Source of the DNA: an uncultured SAR86 cluster bacterium
GTDB taxonomy: Bacteria; Pseudomonadota; Gammaproteobacteria; Magnimaribacterales; AG-339-G14
Direction of reading: 5' to 3'
Assembly (NCBI GenBank): GCA_902561325.1
Contig: CACEOL010000001.1
Span: 92,209-156,208, forward strand
DNA: 64,000 nt
Of the stretch, positions 45,933-55,350 are shown one piece after another. A program made the translations under genes and the position numbers. Within the stretch, counting starts at the first letter, position 1. Each line of letters starts with the position of its first letter. The notes under the pieces were generated by a model. The model was not told the origin of the DNA. It saw only the letters and a list, made by a program, of their open reading frames with translations, and did no database searches.

Positions 45933-46346
45933 ATGCAAAACGATAAAAAATTAAAACAATTTTCAAGTGAATTTTTTGGTAAGTCCATGGAGTTTCTTAG
46001 TATTGAATATATTGAATTGACTGATGATGAATTTATTTTTTCTTGCTGCTTTAAAGAAGAGTGTTCCAATCCCATGGGATTTGTTCAAGGCGGGATGATT
46101 ACAGCTGCCTTAGATGATGCAACTTCTGCAGCAATGATTTCAGGTTATGACGAAAAAAAAGCTCCCATGACTACGGATTTGCATGTCTTATTTCATAGGC
46201 CCCTGCCTTTAGGATCAGCAAAAATTAGGGTTAAAATAATTAAATTAGGCAGAAGTAGTGCTACTTCAGAGGGTAGAATTTATAATCTAGAGGATAAATT
46301 AGTTGCAACCCTTCTCCATACTGCTCAGCCTGTCGATCGTCCTTAG
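45933..46346 (+). CDS. PaaI-family hotdog thioesterase
   Basis: A 137-residue hotdog protein. The helix motif GFVQGGMITAALDDATSAA and TDLHVLFHRPLPLGSAKIRV match the PaaI/4HBT thioesterase group, which hydrolyses aryl- or acyl-CoA. Substrate not known. It ends the plus-strand group pepE, DUF1330, small membrane protein, thioesterase. Its stop directly abuts the stop of the convergent MaoC-like gene. Confidence 0.82.
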   Translation: MQNDKKLKQFSSEFFGKSMEFLSIEYIELTDDEFIFSCCFKEECSNPMGFVQGGMITAALDDATSAAMISGYDEKKAPMTTDLHVLFHRPLPLGSAKIRVKIIKLGRSSATSEGRIYNLEDKLVATLLHTAQPVDRP

Positions 46347-47150
46347 TTACTTATTACTTCTTAATTTAAAAATTGCTAGCAGATTAATGCTCATACAGCA
46401 CTGCAATGATTTGTTTTCAAATAAGTTAACATCCACTTCAATAAATTCATGTCCTTTTTTTTCATAAAAATCTTTAACTGACATTTCAGAAATTAAAGTA
46501 GTATCCATTGGAACAGGTCTGTAATTTTGAGATTTTGTTTGCAAGTGAACCCACGGATTCATAAATGCATTACCTGCCAAAATCCAATTTGAACATCCAA
46601 GTAAAAAACATAAATTTGCATAGCCAACTTCATTTGGCTGTAAAAGTTTAGGTAATTTCTTTTCGTTAGAAAGATATATAAGTGGTTTATCGCCTCCCCA
46701 ATAGAATTTGAAAGCTTTGCAACCTTCTTTTTTTAACTTTTCCCAGACCGTAAATGAAGCAACTGGAGCTTTATAATTCTCTTGAACTATAGGATCGCCT
46801 CTATAGATAGGTTTTGGAATCGAATCTTTTAAAAGCTTAGATTCTGCATTAGCTATGATTTTTCCTTCTTGATTTTTTAAAAAAGTATTTATTTGACCTT
46901 CCTTAAAATCTTCTGAAGAAACCTCAAAAGTTTCTCCATCATAAAGAGGAGCGGTTATTTTGCAGTTGGCATATCCCCTCTCTAGCCATGATTTTCCCAG
47001 TAATTCAATTACCGGATGGAGTAAATATGCTGAAACCGTTACTCCAGGGACTAGTCCACCTTTAAAGCCATACTCTTTTGCCAGTTCATCGCTATGAATT
47101 TGATTTTCAGAATCTGGAGCTGTATTTAAAGCAGTTGCTTGCCAATTCAT
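46347..47150 (-). CDS. MaoC-like (hotdog) protein of unknown function
   Basis: A 267-residue protein. Residues 1-110 look like a MaoC/FAS1-type hotdog domain (HSDELAKEYGFKGGLVPGVT, AYLLHPVIELLG, YDGETFEVSSE). The rest (LLQPNEVGYANLCFLLGCSN, VHLQTKSQNYRPVPMDTTL) resembles a second hotdog. Such double-hotdog proteins may be acyl-CoA hydratases or thioesterases; no clear catalytic Asp/His pair was seen. It starts at ATG 47150, two residues inside the open frame. It is last of three closely spaced minus-strand genes. Confidence 0.65.
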   Translation of the reverse strand: MNWQATALNTAPDSENQIHSDELAKEYGFKGGLVPGVTVSAYLLHPVIELLGKSWLERGYANCKITAPLYDGETFEVSSEDFKEGQINTFLKNQEGKIIANAESKLLKDSIPKPIYRGDPIVQENYKAPVASFTVWEKLKKEGCKAFKFYWGGDKPLIYLSNEKKLPKLLQPNEVGYANLCFLLGCSNWILAGNAFMNPWVHLQTKSQNYRPVPMDTTLISEMSVKDFYEKKGHEFIEVDVNLFENKSLQCCMSINLLAIFKLRSNK

Positions 47151-47158
47151 AATCAAAT

Positions 47159-47995
47159 CTATTTGAGAGGTTTCCTCTGTTTAAAATAAAGCACAAATCC
47201 TAAAGCGATAGGCCAGCTTCCTAAGACAAATTCACCAATAAAAATCTGATTAAAGCCTGTACCGTGCGCATAAATTGCAACGAGATTGAATATCCCTGCT
47301 CCGATGTAAATCATTCCAGCTGAGAAAAACCAAACTGGATTTAAAGTAACCACCCCAAGAATAGAAAATAAAAACGTGGCTACAAAAAAAGAAGTAAAGT
47401 CTCTCAAAAGAGCATTTTGTGCATCTGAGGTTAATTCATTAAAAACAAATCCAAAATCTGCTGCAGCAATTATTGGGGTGAATACCCAATTAAGTACTAA
47501 GCCCAAAAGGAAGTAGGCATAAAATATCCCTAAAAACCTTATGATGAAAGTGTAGTTCTTTTCCTCTGAAATTAATTTGAAGTAAAAATAACCGCCTAGA
47601 AATCCTGCTGCCCAATGTAAAATTTTTCCTAACAAAGTTCTATTACCGCCTAGCAATTGAGTTTGAAATAATAATTCCACCATTAAGATAAGGGCCATTC
47701 CAATTGCTACAGAGCCAGCTACAGCATAAAGGTATTTACCTTCTAAGCTACTGTATTTTGAAATCAATCCAGCTATGGTGAAAGCAACTGTAAAACCAAT
47801 GATTATTACTCCAAACAGGGCAATCCCTAGCCTTTGAAAATCAAATAAAATAACCTCTAAAGATGAAATTAATCCTACTGGCATATCAACAGAGGCAAGC
47901 CAAATTAAATTAGACACTGATGAAATTGGCGTCATCAACATTACCGTAAAGAGAGCTGCAGACAGAACTGCGAATGGATATTTTGCTATTCTCAT
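47159..47995 (-). CDS. Integral membrane protein, unknown function
   Basis: A 278-residue protein with about eight predicted membrane segments. Examples are PFAVLSAALFTVMLMTPI, IALFGVIIIGFTVAFTIAGL, YAVAGSVAIGMALILMVELL and LGIFYAYFLLGLVLNWVF. I recognise no family motif. It lies two bases from the sugar dehydrogenase gene and about nine from the MaoC-like start, so it is co-expressed with them. Confidence 0.7.
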   Translation of the reverse strand: MRIAKYPFAVLSAALFTVMLMTPISSVSNLIWLASVDMPVGLISSLEVILFDFQRLGIALFGVIIIGFTVAFTIAGLISKYSSLEGKYLYAVAGSVAIGMALILMVELLFQTQLLGGNRTLLGKILHWAAGFLGGYFYFKLISEEKNYTFIIRFLGIFYAYFLLGLVLNWVFTPIIAAADFGFVFNELTSDAQNALLRDFTSFFVATFLFSILGVVTLNPVWFFSAGMIYIGAGIFNLVAIYAHGTGFNQIFIGEFVLGSWPIALGFVLYFKQRKPLK

Positions 47996-47997
47996 AA

Positions 47998-49080
47998 TTA
48001 TTCCGGTAAAACTTTTATTAACTTTCCTCTTGGTCCATCGGTCAAGAGATAAATAAAACCATTTGGTGAAGCTTGAATATTTCTAAGTCTAGAATTCAAC
48101 TTTGTAAAAAGACTTTCTTGATTGTCTTTTCCAGTTTGAGAAAAAGTAACTTTTTTAACATCTTTGGAAACCAAAGCTGTTACTAAAAAACTATTTTTCA
48201 ATTCTGGATATTTATTGCCTTCATAAAAAATCATATCAGAGGGAGCAATTGATGGTGTCCAGTGTAATAAAGGTTGTTCCATACCAGCTTTCTCAGTAAA
48301 AGGACTTATGACTGCTCCGGAATAATCTATGCCATAAGTAATTGCAGGCCAGCCATAGTTAAGAGACGGTTTAATCAGATTCATTTCATCTCCGCCCCTT
48401 GGTCCATGTTCATGCTCATATATTTCTCCAGTTTTTGTAACAATCAATCCTTGTTGGTTTCTATGCCCATATGAGTAAATGTCCGGCAGAGCATTCGCCA
48501 AGTTTACAAACGGATTATCAGAAGGAATTGTTCCATCTTTATTTATTCTGACTATTTTTCCAAAATGATTATCTAAAGTTTGTGCTTTTTCTCGATGATC
48601 AAATCCATCTCCACTAGCTAGTAAGATTGTTCCATCATTTAAAAAAGCAATTTTGGCGCCTAGGTGAACGGGAATTCTTCTTGGTGCTTTTGCTTCAAAA
48701 ATTACCTTTTTCTTTTCAAGAGAATCTTTATTCAATACGGCGGACATTAAATACAGCGTTGATTTTCCATCTGAATTACGTGCTGAATAACTAAGGTATA
48801 TTAATTTGTTTGAAGCAAAGTCTGGATCAAGTACAACTTCCGAGAGACCGCCTTGACTGCTGTATTGAACCTTTGGCACATTTTTAATCTGTGTGATAGA
48901 ACCATCTATCAAATTTGCAATTTTCAGCTTGCCTGGCATTTCGGTATAAATAATCTCGTCTTCGCTTAAAAACTCTAAGCTCCAAGCATCATCTAAGCCA
49001 CTCAGAACTGTTTCAAACTTATAATCTGAAAAAAGACTTGTTGAAAAATATAAAACAAATAAAAAGTATTTGGCTCTCAT
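47998..49080 (-). CDS. PQQ-type soluble sugar/aldose dehydrogenase (YliI-like)
   Basis: A secreted six-bladed propeller of 360 residues with a signal peptide to about residue 20. The family blocks are seen: SLEFLSEDEIIYTEMPGKL, HLGAKIAFLNDGTILLASGDG, YSYGHRNQQGL, HEHGPRGGDEMNLI and the C-terminal LTDGPRGKLIKVLPE. Relatives (GSDH, YliI/Asd) use PQQ to oxidise sugars in the periplasm. No PQQ synthesis gene is in the window. It is first in a three-gene unit. Confidence 0.86.
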   Translation of the reverse strand: MRAKYFLFVLYFSTSLFSDYKFETVLSGLDDAWSLEFLSEDEIIYTEMPGKLKIANLIDGSITQIKNVPKVQYSSQGGLSEVVLDPDFASNKLIYLSYSARNSDGKSTLYLMSAVLNKDSLEKKKVIFEAKAPRRIPVHLGAKIAFLNDGTILLASGDGFDHREKAQTLDNHFGKIVRINKDGTIPSDNPFVNLANALPDIYSYGHRNQQGLIVTKTGEIYEHEHGPRGGDEMNLIKPSLNYGWPAITYGIDYSGAVISPFTEKAGMEQPLLHWTPSIAPSDMIFYEGNKYPELKNSFLVTALVSKDVKKVTFSQTGKDNQESLFTKLNSRLRNIQASPNGFIYLLTDGPRGKLIKVLPE

Positions 49081-49173
49081 AACTCCCCTTGATTGAAAGA
49101 TTAATTATAAAAGATAAAACCTACAGGAATAAAATAAATAACAGTTTGAAAATCATTGGTTTATCATAAATTT

Positions 49174-50394
49174 ATGAATTTTGAACATACTCCAAAGGTT
49201 AAAGAATTAATTAATGAGGTCTCCAACTTCATGGATGAAAATATATATCCTGCTGAAGAGATATATGCGAATGAAATGAAAGCCTTTCGAGATGCTGGTA
49301 ATCCCTGGCAAGTTCCTAAAGTAATAGAGGAATTAAAACTTAAAGCAAAAAAACAAGGCTTATGGAATTTTTTCTTACCTGAAAGTGAAAGTGGTTTTGG
49401 CTTAACTAATTTGGAATATGCTCCTCTAGCAGAGATTATGGGCAAAGTGAGCTTTGCCTCAGAAATTTTTAATTGTTCTGCGCCAGATACTGGGAATATG
49501 GAGGTATTAGATAAGTTTGGTTCTGACTTTCAAAAAGAAAAATGGTTACAACCTCTTTTAAAAGGCGAAATCAGATCGGCCTTTGCAATGACGGAACCAA
49601 AAGTAGCTTCTTCTGATGCTACCAATATAGAAAGTAAGATAGAAGAGGATGGGGATGAATATGTAATAAATGGAGAAAAATGGTGGACTTCCGGATTTGG
49701 CAGGCCTGATTGCAAAGTGATGATTTTCATGGGAGTTACGAACCCAGACAATCCTAAGCACCAAAGACAGTCTCAAATACTTATTCCTACAGACGCTAAA
49801 GGTATTGAAAACCTTAGAATGTTAACAGTTTATGGAGCAGATCACGCGCCAAATGGACATGCTCATCTTAAATTTTCTGATGTTAGAGTTCCCAAGGAAA
49901 ACTTAATTTTAGGAGAAGGTAGGGGTTTTGAAATAGCCCAAGGTAGACTTGGGCCTGGTAGGATTCATCACTGCATGAGAATCATAGGAGTTGCAGAAAG
50001 AGCATTAGATTTGCTGTGTAAACGCTCTCTTAATAGGAAAGCTTTTGGCAAACCTCTGGCTGAACTCGGTGGAAACTATGATGTAATCGCTGACTGCAGA
50101 ATAGAGATAGAAATGTGTAGATTGATGACTCTTAAGGCAGCTCATATGATGGATACAGCTGGGAATAAAATAGCAAAAAGTGAAATTGCGCAGATTAAAG
50201 TTGCTATTCCCTTAATGGCAACCAGAGTTATTGATAAAGCTATTCAGATTCATGGAGGTGCAGGTGTTTCTCAAGATACGCCTTTAGCTAGCTTATATGC
50301 TTCTGTGAGATATTTAAGAATTGGAGATGGTCCAGACGAAGTGCATAGACGAACAGTTGCTAGGTATGAATTGGGTAAACATGAAACTTTATAA
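49174..50394 (+). CDS. Acyl-CoA dehydrogenase (ACAD10/11-like)
   Basis: A 406-residue flavoprotein that forms 2-enoyl-CoA. Active-site and FAD segments include [22 protein letters not shown]-type [26 protein letters not shown] and the C-terminal [20 protein letters not shown], typical of the ACAD10/11 group. The frame opens at 49156, but the ATG at 49174 ([12 protein letters not shown]) is preferred. An 18-base gap separates it from the first Coq4-like gene. Confidence 0.9.
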   Translation: MNFEHTPKVKELINEVSNFMDENIYPAEEIYANEMKAFRDAGNPWQVPKVIEELKLKAKKQGLWNFFLPESESGFGLTNLEYAPLAEIMGKVSFASEIFNCSAPDTGNMEVLDKFGSDFQKEKWLQPLLKGEIRSAFAMTEPKVASSDATNIESKIEEDGDEYVINGEKWWTSGFGRPDCKVMIFMGVTNPDNPKHQRQSQILIPTDAKGIENLRMLTVYGADHAPNGHAHLKFSDVRVPKENLILGEGRGFEIAQGRLGPGRIHHCMRIIGVAERALDLLCKRSLNRKAFGKPLAELGGNYDVIADCRIEIEMCRLMTLKAAHMMDTAGNKIAKSEIAQIKVAIPLMATRVIDKAIQIHGGAGVSQDTPLASLYASVRYLRIGDGPDEVHRRTVARYELGKHETL

Positions 50395-50411
50395 AGGCTA
50401 TAATTCACTCA

Positions 50412-50939
50412 ATGTTAGCTTTCAAAGAACAAAACTGCGATCTTACTCTTGCTGAAGGGCTGGAGATTTATTTAAGTTATTTGAAAGAAAATAATAAAAA
50501 AATTGGTACTGACGGATTAGATGATGATTATAAAATCTGGCAATGTCATGACTGCACCCATGTCATTTTTGGTAATGGTATAACTTTTGAAGAAGAATCC
50601 ATTAATGATTTGCATGGTCTTATTTTGTGTTCTTATAAGTGGAAAGATTATCTTGCCTACTTTGACGACCCTTTTTTGAAAAATCATATGAAGTATTTAT
50701 GGAAAGAAGTTGGTCTTAAAAAGACAATTATTTCGATGTTTAATATATATAAATCTATTTTTGGAATTTTAAAAATGAGATTTAAAATGAAGAAAAAATG
50801 GCCTTTAAAAGTTCCTGACTCTTACTTAGACAGAAAAATTTGTGATCTCAGAGAAGAGTATGGGATAAAAATACTTTCAGAAAGCCAAAGACCTAGGAAG
50901 TTTATTGAATGGTCTGGAGCTATCAAAAATCCTAAATAA
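50412..50939 (+). CDS. Coq4-like protein, copy 1
   Basis: A 175-residue protein of unassigned name. The segment QCHDCTHVIFGNGITFEEES fits HDxxHx11E, the metal motif of Coq4, whose members act in ubiquinone head-group decarboxylation and hydroxylation. The surrounding HVIFG and start NCDLTLAEGLEIYLSYLKEN also match copy 2. The C-terminus (YLDRKICDLREEYGIKILSE) is shared too. It is shorter than Coq4 (about 220), so it may be a distant branch. Copy 2 follows after 15 bases. Confidence 0.6.
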   Translation: MLAFKEQNCDLTLAEGLEIYLSYLKENNKKIGTDGLDDDYKIWQCHDCTHVIFGNGITFEEESINDLHGLILCSYKWKDYLAYFDDPFLKNHMKYLWKEVGLKKTIISMFNIYKSIFGILKMRFKMKKKWPLKVPDSYLDRKICDLREEYGIKILSESQRPRKFIEWSGAIKNPK

Positions 50940-50954
50940 AACTTACTCGATAGT

Positions 50955-51485
50955 ATGTTGAGTTATCAAAATGAATACTGCGATATAACCCTGAGAGAAG
51001 GCATTGATGAATATCGTGATTATTTAAAGAAAAATAATCGCCATGTTTTGGGTGAAAATTGCTCTGAAGATGAAAAACTTACTATTTTAGGTCACGATGC
51101 AACTCACGTAATTTTTGGTTTAGATGCTTCTTTAGAAGAGGAAGCCATGCTGGACTGTTGGGTAATTTTTGGTGGAGGCGTCTTTAAGGTTCTTAAAGAA
51201 TTTTATAAAGGTTCTTTGGATTTAAAAGAAACAAATGAAAAAGTTTTTGATCTTGTTAAGGAAGTTGGATATTTAAAATACACTTATCTGTACTTAAGAG
51301 TGATATTCAAAAAATGGCCAAAGATTTTTTTGAGAGCCAATAAGATGAAAAAATGGTCTTATTTTTTTCCTTCAGATTTTCTTGAAAAGAAAATCTCAAC
51401 TCTCAGAGAAGACTTCAATATAAAAATTCTTTCACCTGAAGAAAGAAAAATGAAGAAAATTTCTTGGCAAAGAGCTATTTCCTAA
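50955..51485 (+). CDS. Coq4-like protein, copy 2
   Basis: A 176-residue paralogue of the gene before it. Shared blocks are YCDITLREGIDEYRDYLKKN, the metal motif GHDATHVIFGLDASLEEEA (again HDxxHx11E), KKWPKIF/W and the C-terminal KKISTLREDFNIKILSPEE. Identity looks moderate, so the duplication is old and the copies may have separate jobs or form a heteromer. It is followed by the CobW gene after 77 bases. Confidence 0.6.
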   Translation: MLSYQNEYCDITLREGIDEYRDYLKKNNRHVLGENCSEDEKLTILGHDATHVIFGLDASLEEEAMLDCWVIFGGGVFKVLKEFYKGSLDLKETNEKVFDLVKEVGYLKYTYLYLRVIFKKWPKIFLRANKMKKWSYFFPSDFLEKKISTLREDFNIKILSPEERKMKKISWQRAIS

Positions 51486-51562
51486 TAAATTCACTTTTTT
51501 AATAATATTTTCGCTTGACAAGTATGCTACTTTAAAAGGTGAAGATTAAATTGAGGTGAAAA

Positions 51563-52774
51563 ATGCAAAATGCTTTGTCTAGAAAGCTTCCTGTAACCGT
51601 GCTTTCAGGTTTTTTAGGTGCAGGAAAAACTACGGTTTTAAGTCATATCTTAAATAATAGAGAAAATAAAAAGGTTGCTGTCATTGTAAATGACATGAGT
51701 GAAATTAATATTGACGCCGAAACTATTAAAAATGAAATTTCTCTTAACAGAAGTGAAGAAAAGCTCGTTGAAATGAGTAATGGCTGTATTTGTTGTACTC
51801 TCAGAGAAGATTTGCTCAAAGAAGTTACCAATCTAGCTAATCAGGGACGTTTTGATTATTTAGTAATTGAATCTACTGGTATTTCCGAACCTTTGCCGGT
51901 TGCAGAAACATTCACATTTGCTGATGAAAATGGGATTTCTTTATCTAATGTTGCTGATTTAGATACCATGGTAACAGTTGTAGATGCAGTAAATTTCCTA
52001 AAAGATTATGAAGAAGCAAAATATCTTAAAGATAAGGGAGAATCTTTAGGAGAAGACGACGAAAGGAGCGTAGCGGACTTATTAGTTGATCAGGTCGAAT
52101 TTGCAGACTTAATTCTGATAAGTAAAACAGATCTTATTAATCACCAAACCTTAAAAAAACTTATCGCCATTATTAAAACTTTAAACACGAAAGCTAAAAT
52201 TATTCCTATTATCAATGGTGAAGTTGAATTAGATAAGGTCTTAAACACCGGTTTATTTGATTTTGAAGAGGCTCAAAAAGCTCCTGGTTGGCTTAAGGAA
52301 ATGCGAGGGGAGCACATTCCTGAAACCGAGGAGTATGGCATTTCTAGTTTTAGCTACGAAGCAAGAAAACCTTTCCATCCAGAAAAATTTCTAAACTTTT
52401 TACATTCAACTCAAAAGTTTGGAAAACTTATCAGGTCTAAGGGTTTTTTCTGGCTTGCTACCCGACCTGAATTTGCCGGCCAATGGAGTCAAGCGGGAGG
52501 AATTGCGCATTATGGGTTTGCGGGTATGTTTTGGAAAGCTGTACCTAAAAAAGATTGGCCTCAAGATGAAGAATATCTTTCTTCAATAAAGGAGCAATGG
52601 GTTGAACCATTCGGGGACATGCGACAAGAGTTAGTTTTTATTGGGCAACATCTTGACAAAGAAAAAATGATTAAATCTCTTGATGAATGTCTTTTAACAG
52701 AAGATGAAGTTCTCAAAGGAAGAGAATATTGGGAATCTCTTAATGATCCATTTCCTGCATGGAATGAAAGTTAA
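51563..52774 (+). CDS. CobW/ZigA-family GTPase (putative metallochaperone)
   Basis: A 403-residue G3E GTPase. Walker A is [15 protein letters not shown] near residue 12, the metal motif NGCICC near 72, and the C-terminal CobW_C domain has [21 protein letters not shown]. Relatives of this length (YciC/ZigA) deliver zinc under zinc limitation. I looked for a Zur palindrome upstream and saw none. It is followed by a DUF1826 gene overlapping by 11 bases, a pairing often seen with CobW genes. Confidence 0.88.
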   Translation: MQNALSRKLPVTVLSGFLGAGKTTVLSHILNNRENKKVAVIVNDMSEINIDAETIKNEISLNRSEEKLVEMSNGCICCTLREDLLKEVTNLANQGRFDYLVIESTGISEPLPVAETFTFADENGISLSNVADLDTMVTVVDAVNFLKDYEEAKYLKDKGESLGEDDERSVADLLVDQVEFADLILISKTDLINHQTLKKLIAIIKTLNTKAKIIPIINGEVELDKVLNTGLFDFEEAQKAPGWLKEMRGEHIPETEEYGISSFSYEARKPFHPEKFLNFLHSTQKFGKLIRSKGFFWLATRPEFAGQWSQAGGIAHYGFAGMFWKAVPKKDWPQDEEYLSSIKEQWVEPFGDMRQELVFIGQHLDKEKMIKSLDECLLTEDEVLKGREYWESLNDPFPAWNES

Positions 52775-53396
52775 AAAAGGATTAGTGAAAGCAATTTTTA
52801 GTAAAAGCTTCTGTGACTTTGAGAATCTTGTCTCAGAGGAAGTTGAAGTTGTGGGAGTCTTACCTGTTAAATCTGAAGAGATAATTTCATTTGCAAAAAA
52901 GGTAGCCGAGAACAAACAAAACCTTGAATTGGAATTTTGTTATTCTTTGAATCAGAATAAGAAATTAGAAAGTTTTTTTTCAAAATCTTTAGATATCGAT
53001 GATGTCTCTTTGATTGCAAACCCTATGATAGAGGTTAGTAAAATTTTAAGAAAACTTACAGATTGTAAAAAAGTAAACATTAAATTAACTTCCTTAAGAT
53101 CTCCAATGTGTCCTATCTTTCACGTTGACAATATTCCGTGTAGGTTTTTAGTAACTCTCTATGGATTAGGTACAGAGTGGATTACCTATGATGAAGTTGA
53201 TTGGAAAATTTTTGAAAAAAAGGATTCAAAAGAAGCTCCACTGAAGGATACGAGAAGAATTAAAAATTTTAAAACAGGTGAATGGTGTTTACTCAAAGGC
53301 GGTTCATGGCAAGAAAATTTTAATGGGGTAGTCCACCGATCGCCTCACAAAATTGAAAACAGGCTACTACTCTCAATTGATCCTGTGTTTGTTTGA
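52764..53396 (+). CDS. DUF1826 family protein
   Basis: A 210-residue protein. [22 protein letters not shown] and [20 protein letters not shown] give an HxD ... H pattern as in 2-oxoglutarate/Fe oxygenase-like folds, and match DUF1826 by memory of the family. The frame opens at 52704 inside the CobW gene, but the ATG at 52764 ([12 protein letters not shown]), overlapping the CobW stop, is the better start. Function unknown; a role in metal stress is inferred from the neighbour. Confidence 0.65.
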   Translation: MKVKKGLVKAIFSKSFCDFENLVSEEVEVVGVLPVKSEEIISFAKKVAENKQNLELEFCYSLNQNKKLESFFSKSLDIDDVSLIANPMIEVSKILRKLTDCKKVNIKLTSLRSPMCPIFHVDNIPCRFLVTLYGLGTEWITYDEVDWKIFEKKDSKEAPLKDTRRIKNFKTGEWCLLKGGSWQENFNGVVHRSPHKIENRLLLSIDPVFV

Positions 53397-53402
53397 TTTT
53401 TT

Positions 53403-53479
<77 letters not shown>

Positions 53480-53507
53480 TTATGTTTTTTAATCATTCTG
53501 AATGAAT

Positions 53508-55292
53508 TTATTCGTCTAGGAAAGTTTTAAGATGCCCAGATCTTGAAGGATGTCTTAGTTTTCTTAAAGCTTTAGCCTCAATCTGCCTGATTCTCTCTCT
53601 GGTTACATCAAATTGTTTGCCAACCTCTTCCAAAGTGTGATCGGTATTCATACCAATCCCAAATCTCATTCTCAACACTTTAGCCTCCCTAGCCGTTAAG
53701 CTAGACAAGACACCGTCAGTAGCATCGTGAAGATTATTTTCTGTAGCCGCATCAATTGGAGAGTCTTGTAAGGGGTCTTCAATAAAATCTCCTAAGGTAG
53801 TGTCGTCTTCATCTCCTATTGGAGTTTCAGTAGAAATAGGTTCTTTAGCGATTTTTAAAACTTTTCTGATTTTTTCTTCTGGCATGTCCATCTTTTCAGA
53901 AAGTTCTTCTGGTGTTGGTTCCTTACCGTGTTCTTGAAGCATTTGACGAGATATTCTGTTCAGTTTGTTGATTGTCTCAATCATATGCACAGGAATTCGA
54001 ATGGTTCTTGCTTGATCAGCAATCGATCTAGTGATTGCCTGCCTAATCCACCAGGTAGCATAGGTTGAAAACTTGTATCCCCTTCTGTATTCAAATTTAT
54101 CAACTGCTTTCATCAAGCCAATATTTCCTTCTTGAATGAGATCTAGAAATTGTAGACCTCTATTTGTATATTTTTTTGCTATTGAAATAACAAGCCTTAA
54201 GTTTGCTTCAATCATGTCTTTCTTAGCTCTTCTAATTTTCGTTTCACCCTTTGCCATTTTTGAAGTAATGTCTTTTAGCTCTTGGACATTCATGCCAACA
54301 TTGTCGGTAAGAGATAATATTCTTTTTTGGATTTTATTTATGTCAGGTTTTACATCCTTGAGGAGCTTTGCGTAGTTTTTCTTAGAGCGAATGGTACTAT
54401 CAAGAAACTTAAAGTTCGTTTGGTTATCTCTGAAGATTTCCAAAAAGTCTTTTCTTGGCATGTTGCAATCTTGTGTGCAAATGTCATAAATTTGTCTTTC
54501 AGAGTCTCTAATTGCCTTTGCTAAAGCCCTAGCTGTAAGAGATATAGTTTCGAATCTTTTTGGTGATAACTTAAGAAATTTAAAAAGTTCTCCTAATTTA
54601 TCAAGATCTTTTTGAGCTTTGTCATTATCTCTGCCCAAAGAAGCAATGGTTTTCTGAGATTTGTTATATTGTCTTTTTATAGAAGAAAATCTTTTAGCAA
54701 GTTCTTCCATATTAATACCCACATCTTCTTCTTCATCATCAGCTGCTTCAGCTGCAACTTCCTCAGTTGAAGGCGGAAGATCTTCTTCTTCGTCCATGAA
54801 ACCCACAACTAAATCTGTGATTCTTTTATCTTCTTTTTTGATTAATTCGTATTCCAATAAAACATCTTCAAGGATTCCTGGATAAAAAGCACAAGCATGA
54901 AGTAAATCTCTTGCGCCTTCTTCGATACGTTTTGCAATCGCAATCTCACCTTCTCTAGTTAAAAGGTCAACAGAACCCATTTCTCTCATGTAGAGCCTTA
55001 CAGGATCTGTAGTTCTGCCAACTTCCGACTCAATGGTGCCCATTTCGTTTTCAGTTGGGGTTTCAGGTGTATCTTGATTTGCAGGAGAAAAATTAGATCC
55101 TTCTTCAGGAGCCTCTTCTAGAACTTGAAGGCCTAAATCATTTATTATCTGGATAACCTCATCCAATTGATCTGGATCAGAAACTTCATCAGGTAAGTAA
55201 TCGTTTATGTCAGCAAAGGTTATGTATCCCTGTTCTCTGCCTTTTTCGATGAGCTCTCTCAGCCCACTATTCTCTAAATCGTCGTCAATCAT
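53508..55292 (-). CDS. rpoD: RNA polymerase sigma factor RpoD (sigma70)
   Basis: The housekeeping sigma factor, 594 residues. Region 1.1 starts the protein ([22 protein letters not shown]) and an acidic spacer follows. Region 2 has [20 protein letters not shown] and [19 protein letters not shown], region 3 has [14 protein letters not shown], and region 4 has [32 protein letters not shown]. It follows dnaG, the usual macromolecular-synthesis pair, but no rpsU is seen. Confidence 0.97.
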   Translation of the reverse strand: MIDDDLENSGLRELIEKGREQGYITFADINDYLPDEVSDPDQLDEVIQIINDLGLQVLEEAPEEGSNFSPANQDTPETPTENEMGTIESEVGRTTDPVRLYMREMGSVDLLTREGEIAIAKRIEEGARDLLHACAFYPGILEDVLLEYELIKKEDKRITDLVVGFMDEEEDLPPSTEEVAAEAADDEEEDVGINMEELAKRFSSIKRQYNKSQKTIASLGRDNDKAQKDLDKLGELFKFLKLSPKRFETISLTARALAKAIRDSERQIYDICTQDCNMPRKDFLEIFRDNQTNFKFLDSTIRSKKNYAKLLKDVKPDINKIQKRILSLTDNVGMNVQELKDITSKMAKGETKIRRAKKDMIEANLRLVISIAKKYTNRGLQFLDLIQEGNIGLMKAVDKFEYRRGYKFSTYATWWIRQAITRSIADQARTIRIPVHMIETINKLNRISRQMLQEHGKEPTPEELSEKMDMPEEKIRKVLKIAKEPISTETPIGDEDDTTLGDFIEDPLQDSPIDAATENNLHDATDGVLSSLTAREAKVLRMRFGIGMNTDHTLEEVGKQFDVTRERIRQIEAKALRKLRHPSRSGHLKTFLDE

Positions 55293-55350
55293 ATTTTGGG
55301 GAGTTGATTATATATAAGTTTGAAAGTCTTAACTATTAAATTTTTATCAA

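Noticed and set aside
51486..51562. Zur box upstream of the CobW gene
   Set aside because: No palindrome like the gammaproteobacterial Zur consensus; a TTGACA at 51515 has no -10 at proper spacing.
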